From contig CAYLZN010000088.1 of the NCBI GenBank assembly GCA_964387935.1, forward strand, positions 1-18,479: a stretch of DNA of 18,479 nucleotides, in the 5' to 3' direction. The notes under the pieces were generated by a model. It made no database searches. It was not told where the DNA came from and was given only the letters and a program-made list of their open reading frames with translations. This document shows, in pieces, positions 15,201 to 18,479 of this stretch (position 1 is its first letter; each line of letters starts with the position of its first letter). The DNA is from CAYLZN01 sp964387935. GTDB lineage: Bacteria > Acidobacteriota > Vicinamibacteria > Vicinamibacterales > JAFNAJ01. The position numbers were made by a program, and so were the translations under genes.

Positions 15201-15896
15201 GCCATGCGGACGGCGTGGATCTACGTGGACATCGCGGGGCGCGACCTCGGCGGATACATCGCCGAGGCACGCCGCATCGTGGCCCAAGAGGTGGAACTGC
15301 CGGCTGGATACACGTTGGTGTTCTCCGGTCAGTTCGAGTTCTGGGAAAAGACCATCCCACGGCTGATCGCCGCGAGTGCGCTGGCCTTCTTCGCCATCGT
15401 CTTCCTGCTCTACGTCAGCAGCCGCTCGTGGGTGCGGGTGGGCATTGTGCTTATGGCGGTCCCGTTCAGCCTGGTCGGAGCGTTCTGGTTCATGCACGCC
15501 CTGGACTACAACCTGTCGCTCGCCGTTGTCATCGGCATTATCGCGCTCGCGGGTCTCGATGCCGAGACCGGCATGGTGATGCTGCTCTACCTCGAAAACA
15601 GCTTCGACCGGTTCAGGGAGCAAGGCCGCATGCGCACCACGCACGACCTGTGGGATGCGGTCCATGACGGGGCGGTCATGCGCATCCGTCCCAAGGCGAT
15701 GACCGTCGCCGCCACATTCATCGGGCTCGTTCCTCTTCTGTGGGCGCACGGAACGGGTGCCGACACCATGCGCCGCATCGCCGCCCCGATGATCGGCGGT
15801 CTGCTCATCAGCTTTGTCATGGAACTGCTCATCTACCCCGTCGTGTTCTACCTCATCAAGCGGTGGCAGCACCGCAAGTCGATCGTGCGATCCTGA
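12234..15896 (+). CDS. cusA: CusA-type heavy-metal RND efflux pump with extra insertions
   Basis: This is the proton-driven inner-membrane pump of a Cu(I)/Ag(I) tripartite system. The N-terminus (K-N-R-L-M-V-F ... R-L-D-A-I-P-D-L-S-D-V-Q-V) and G-P-D-A-T-G-V-G-W are typical. D472 and E479 (V-V-D-S-A-I-I-M-V-E-N-A-H) match the proton-relay pair of the HME family. The copper path is kept: M689 (E-F-M-P-P-L), D744, M750 and E752 (T-D-P-A-P-L-S-M-I-E) and M838 (R-I-N-M-L-A-T-G-I) align with E. coli CusA M573, D617, M623, E625 and M672, as I recall those positions. At 1220 residues it exceeds E. coli CusA (about 1047). The excess lies in three places: about 146-215, about 580-640 with two extra hydrophobic helices, and about 760-800. 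Confidence 0.95.
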   Translation: MIARIIEISLKNRLMVFLLTATLVGAGIWSIFNIRLDAIPDLSDVQVIVTTEYPGQNPQVVDDQVTYPLASAMLAVPGSTVVRGYSMFEQSFVYVLFEDGTDIYWARSRVLEYLNFARDRLPKGVEPKLGPDATGVGWVYQYVLYPGYYSPDHPKGLWRDPGSDDAAGESASAGREWYATREEAPEKGGVRDRLVRVRAWEEPGTDPLTGTALVTANQDLAQLRSLQDWYMRYPLTSVEDVSEIASIGGFVKQYQVVLDPQKLQAYRLALRDVIMTIERSNNDVGGSVLELSENEYMVRSRGYLKGLDDLAEVPIGLGDKGTPIMLGDVATLQIGGEARRGVGELDGKGEAVGGVVIARFGANAYKVIRDVKVKLAALEEGLPPGVFIKPTYDRSELISRSVHTLRNTLVEEIIVVGLVCILFLIHLRSELVAVFVVPSSVVASLLVMNLLGINANIMSLGGIAISIGVVVDSAIIMVENAHKHLDREEERLHADPQATPTPRHRIMLEAAQEVGPQLFFSLLIITVSFLPVFVLGGEAGRLFKPLAFTKTFAMAAAALLSITIIPVLMYYFITSRVLPKEWSVLRNTLITLASMFLPAAALYVVASSMPHLSPYRWWFAGGWVVLTAMLLLPQKIIHEKHSPISRVLQWMYAPFFRAVMAHPWITLLAAVLVLASTYYPITRMGTEFMPPLDEGDLLYMPTTDPSISITKSKELLQQTDKLIATFPEVISVHGKIGRADTATDPAPLSMIETVAQLNPDRSQWRARPVAYWFSGWPGWLKRPFTATFWPESRPITTEELKFGWQDPDGTMHHGLNTVVMFPGVANAWPYPIENRINMLATGIKTPVGIKIMGPDLKVLSDLAERASNAVRTIPGTVSAYAERTFGGYYLDVDVNREAAARYGLTVGDVQDVIQSAVGGMNVTTTVEGPERYPLNVRYLRDFRDDLPALENVLVTAPMSDGRGNKLQVPLGQLATIRINPGAPMIRSENAMRTAWIYVDIAGRDLGGYIAEARRIVAQEVELPAGYTLVFSGQFEFWEKTIPRLIAASALAFFAIVFLLYVSSRSWVRVGIVLMAVPFSLVGAFWFMHALDYNLSLAVVIGIIALAGLDAETGMVMLLYLENSFDRFREQGRMRTTHDLWDAVHDGAVMRIRPKAMTVAATFIGLVPLLWAHGTGADTMRRIAAPMIGGLLISFVMELLIYPVVFYLIKRWQHRKSIVRS

Positions 15897-15968
15897 TCGT
15901 GGCGACGTTCACCGTGTAAGTGGGCCTCGCGGTTGATCCTCGATTCATTCAGGCAAAGGAGTTCGGTC

Positions 15969-16196
15969 ATGTTGAAGTTGTGCAAGTCGTCGGTCATGAG
16001 CCTCGTACTTCTCTTCGCCGGCGCCGCCGCGCCCGCGCTGGGCCAAGCGGGCAGGTCTACTGATCCGTCAACTCAACCGGCACCCCGGGAGGAGGCCATC
16101 GTCGAAGCGCATCGGCGATCCCTACCCGCTGTCCACGTGCCCGGTCTCGACCGGCAAGCTCGGGTCCATGGGCGAGCCCGTCGTGAAGCTCTATGA
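15969..16196 (+). CDS. Signal-peptide end of a YHS-like protein, separated by a frame break
   Basis: The ATG at 15969 follows AAAGGAG (15955-15961) at ideal distance and begins a clean signal peptide (M-L-K-L-C-K ... L-V-L-L-F-A-G-A-A-A-P-A-L-G-Q-A). The sequence then continues into a Pro/Glu-rich linker up to about 16104. Beyond that, this frame gives Arg/His-rich nonsense (E-A-H-R-R-S-L-P-A-V-H) up to the stop at 16196. The adjacent frame instead gives K-R-I-G-D-P-Y-P-L-S-T-C-P-V-S from 16105, the expected start of the first YHS-like module. I therefore read 15969-16713 as one gene with one extra base somewhere around 16083-16131. It begins 72 bases after cusA and is probably the last gene of the operon. 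Confidence 0.6.
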   Translation: MLKLCKSSVMSLVLLFAGAAAPALGQAGRSTDPSTQPAPREEAIVEAHRRSLPAVHVPGLDRQARVHGRARREAL

Positions 16197-16713
16197 GGGT
16201 CGCGAGGTTCGCTTCTGCTGCGGGTCGTGCCCACCCAAGTTCGAGAAGGACCTCACCAAGAATCTCGACAAGCTCGACAGTGCGATCGTGAAGGATCAGG
16301 CCCCGCTCTACCCGATTCAGTCTTCTGTCGTCTCAGGCAAGAAGCTCCCCGAGAAGCCCATCGACTGGGTCTACAACAACCGTCTCGTGCGTCTCGCCGA
16401 CGAGACGGAGAAGGCCGAGTTTCTCAAGGACCCGAAGAAGTACATGGCCTCGCTCGACAGATCGGTAGTCGAAAAGCAGGGTACGGACTATCCGCTAACC
16501 ACCTGTCCGGTCAGCAAGGACGAGCTCGGCGACAAGAGCGAGACCAGGGACCTTGTCATCGCGGGCCGTCTCATCCGGCTTTGTTGCGCTGGCTGTGTGA
16601 AGGATGTTCTCAAAGAACCGGCCAAGTACATCGCGGTGATCGACGCGGCCCGCAAGCCCAACGCGGATGGCAAGGACGCCCCCCGCGAGACACCATCGGA
16701 AGGCGGTAAGTAG
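16168..16713 (+). CDS. Exported protein with three tandem YHS/TRASH-like modules (main body)
   Basis: The ATG at 16168 is only the first ATG in this frame. The conserved sequence begins about 60 bases earlier and includes a key cysteine at 16138-16140, so the true N-terminus is the signal peptide in the other frame. The pattern occurs three times. Module 1 has Y-P-L-S-T-C-P-V-S ... R-F-C-C-G-S-C-P-P-K-F. Module 2 has Y-P-I-Q-S-S-V-V-S ... V-Y-N-N-R-L-V-R-L-A-D, with no cysteines. Module 3 has Y-P-L-T-T-C-P-V-S ... R-L-I-R-L-C-C-A-G-C. Each ends in a K-x-P-x-K-Y-type or K-N-L-D-K-L segment. C-P-V-S plus C-C-x-x-C looks like a soft-metal site. Secretion and the cus/cop context suggest periplasmic Cu(I) binding. 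Several similar proteins are known from planctomycetes without assigned function. Confidence 0.72.
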   Translation: MGEPVVKLYEGREVRFCCGSCPPKFEKDLTKNLDKLDSAIVKDQAPLYPIQSSVVSGKKLPEKPIDWVYNNRLVRLADETEKAEFLKDPKKYMASLDRSVVEKQGTDYPLTTCPVSKDELGDKSETRDLVIAGRLIRLCCAGCVKDVLKEPAKYIAVIDAARKPNADGKDAPRETPSEGGK

Positions 16714-16740
16714 CGGCGATGTACGGGATTCCATCCTCCC

Positions 16741-18479
16741 CTATTCAGCGTCGCCGTGTGGCGTGCTGGACGTCACTCCGGCTGGTCGGAGCAGCCGAAG
16801 CCCGTTGCCGACGACCAGCAGGCTCGCCCCCATGTCCGCCACTACGGCCATCCATAGGGTCGCGACCCCCGTGATGGCCAGGGCGAAGAACACCACCTTG
16901 ATCCCCAGTGCGATGGTGATGTTCTGCCGAAGCACTCGTGCCGTCTGCCGGCTGAGCTGAATGAACGCTGGCACGCCCCGGAGGTCGTCCTGCATCAGGG
17001 CCACATCAGCCACTTCCAGGGCGGTATCCGTTCCCGCCGCTCCCATCGCAAACCCGATCGAAGCCTGGGCGAGCGCGGGGGCGTCGTTCACGCCGTCGCC
17101 CACCATGCCGACGTGACCCCACCGATCCGTCAGCTGAGTCACCGACGCGACCTTGTCTTCCGGGAGAAGCTCGCCCCGGGCGTCGTCGATGCCCACGCCC
17201 TGGGCGACTGCTTCCGCCGTGCGTTGATTGTCTCCGCTGAGCATCACCGTGCGGAGTCCCAGGGCATGCAACTGACGAACAGCCTCCCTGCTGGAGTCCC
17301 GTGGCGCGTCTGCCACAGCGATCACTCCCAAGGCGGCACGATCATCGGTGAGGACGATCGCTGTCTGGCCCTTGGCTTCTAGTTCTCCAAGGACCGCCTC
17401 GACGGCGGGCGTGCAAACGCCTCGCTCGTGCGCAAAGCGATGGTTCCCGAGGAAGTACGGCGCGCCATCGATTATCCCCGTGACCCCCTTGCCTGTGACC
17501 GAGGTGAAATGCTGCACGGGGAACAGTGCTCCAACCGCCTCGGTCTTCTGTTGTGTCCACGCGGCGGCGACAGCGCGCGCGACGGGATGATCGGAGCCGG
17601 CATCGATGCTCGCCGCGAGCCTCAGGATCGAGTCCGAGGCCAGCGAGTTCAGGGACCGGACATCCTGAACGCGGGGCCTGCCCTCGGTGATCGTCCCGGT
17701 CTTATCCACCGCGATCACGCGAAGCCGGCGGCCTTCTTCCAGGTAGATCCCACCCTTGATCAGGATGCCCCGGCGCGCCGCCGCTGCGAGCCCGCTCACC
17801 ACCGTCACGGGCGTTGAGATGACCAGGGCGCACGGGCACGCGATGACCAACAGAACGAGCGCCTCGTAGACCCACCGCATCCAGGGCTGCTGGAACACGA
17901 GCGGCGGAACCAAGGCGACGAGAATCGCCAGGACCACCAGCGTGGGGGTGTACAGGCGGGCGAAGCGATCCACGAATCGTTGCGTCGGCGCTCTGGCCGA
18001 CTGGGCTTCCTGGACCGTACGGATGATCCGGGCGAGCGTCGTCTGGTCCTTGCCCCCCGTGACCTTGAACTCGAGCACGCCGCTCTCGTTGATCGTGCCG
18101 GCGAAGACCTGGTCTCCTTCGGCCTTGTCCACCGGAACGCTCTCGCCGGTGATCGGTGCTTGATTCACCGCGGAAGCACCGGCGACCACCGTGCCATCCA
18201 GTGGGACCCTCTCCCCCGGGCGCACTCGCACGACTGAGTCGAGGGCCACGTCGCCCGCAGGCACTTCCTTCCATGTTCCTCCAGACCCGTCGGGCTGCTT
18301 GACGAACGCCGTCTCGGGCGCCATCTCCATCAGGGCCCGCACGGCGTTCCTGGCCCGCTCCAGGGAGTACTTCTCGATCAACTCCGCCACCGCGAAGAGG
18401 AACACGACCATCGCGGCCTCGGGATACTCGCCCACGGCGAACGCTCCTACGACGGCAACGGTCATCAGGAAGTTGATGT
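16741..18479 (-). CDS. ZntA/CadA-type P1B-2 metal-transporting ATPase (5' end outside window)
   Basis: The frame runs off the right edge (I-N-F-L-M-T-V-A-V), so the N-terminal metal-binding domain and first helices are missing; the internal ATG at 18465 is not the start. The visible part has G-E-Y-P-E-A-A-M-V-V-F-L-F-A-V-A-E, T-G-E-S, membrane C-P-C, D-K-T-G-T-I-T, S-D-H-P and G-D-G-V-N-D-A-P-A. The last helices carry A-L-G-I-K-V-V-F and A-V-V-A-D-M-G-A, whose Lys and Asp mark the Zn/Cd/Pb class (compare the ZntA pair), unlike the Y-N/M-S-S-S type of the CopA in this window. It should export Zn(II), Cd(II) or Pb(II) from the cytoplasm. It converges on the copper operon with only 27 bases between stops and no hairpin visible there. 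Confidence 0.92.
   Translation of the reverse strand, partial: INFLMTVAVVGAFAVGEYPEAAMVVFLFAVAELIEKYSLERARNAVRALMEMAPETAFVKQPDGSGGTWKEVPAGDVALDSVVRVRPGERVPLDGTVVAGASAVNQAPITGESVPVDKAEGDQVFAGTINESGVLEFKVTGGKDQTTLARIIRTVQEAQSARAPTQRFVDRFARLYTPTLVVLAILVALVPPLVFQQPWMRWVYEALVLLVIACPCALVISTPVTVVSGLAAAARRGILIKGGIYLEEGRRLRVIAVDKTGTITEGRPRVQDVRSLNSLASDSILRLAASIDAGSDHPVARAVAAAWTQQKTEAVGALFPVQHFTSVTGKGVTGIIDGAPYFLGNHRFAHERGVCTPAVEAVLGELEAKGQTAIVLTDDRAALGVIAVADAPRDSSREAVRQLHALGLRTVMLSGDNQRTAEAVAQGVGIDDARGELLPEDKVASVTQLTDRWGHVGMVGDGVNDAPALAQASIGFAMGAAGTDTALEVADVALMQDDLRGVPAFIQLSRQTARVLRQNITIALGIKVVFFALAITGVATLWMAVVADMGASLLVVGNGLRLLRPAGVTSSTPHGDAE

Noticed and set aside
1..18479. CRISPR arrays, tRNA/rRNA genes, insertion-sequence transposases
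   Set aside because: No regularly spaced repeats, no cloverleaf or rRNA-like stretches and no transposase motifs were seen on reading.

Overview
The window is GC-rich, densely coded bacterial chromosome. The partial Gfo/Idh/MocA dehydrogenase at the left end, with its long divergent C-terminal half, and the exported Cys-rich/YHS-like proteins point to a planctomycete (Phycisphaerae-like) lineage. That placement is inferred from protein style only; no rRNA or other marker is present.

Left part (1-3252). The C-terminal part of a sugar-type dehydrogenase is followed by a four-gene rightward cluster: an ArsR-type repressor, an SRPBCC/AHSA1 protein (ATGA overlap), a small two-helix membrane protein and a YdeI/DUF1905 protein. 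The cluster has a clear sigma70-like promoter whose predicted start falls on the repressor's ATG, so the mRNA is probably leaderless. A short dyad overlaps the -10. A GNAT acetyltransferase faces it on the minus strand.

Middle (3253-6099). A minus-strand gene encodes an unusual fusion: DUF4062, a membrane helix, a TolB/FlgO-like domain and TPR repeats. Directly beside it on the plus strand lies what looks like the decayed C-terminal end of a Fic protein. About 460 bp of dyad-rich sequence without a convincing gene follows.

Right part (6100-18479). This is a copper/silver resistance locus. A small secreted Cys-rich protein comes first. After it lie an outer-membrane TolC-type lipoprotein, a CusB-type adaptor with metal-binding ends, a CopA-type Cu(I) ATPase and a CusA-type RND pump, joined by four-base ATGA overlaps. 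An exported triple-YHS-like protein with a reading-frame break ends the run. The likely logic is that CopA moves Cu(I) from cytoplasm to periplasm, and the adaptor, pump and outer-membrane channel remove it from the cell, with small periplasmic Cys proteins as metal sinks or chaperones. A convergent Zn/Cd/Pb-type P-type ATPase runs off the right edge. The most notable items are the CusA insertions (including two extra membrane helices), the frame break in the YHS-like gene, the DUF4062 fusion with its Fic remnant, and the apparently leaderless promoter.
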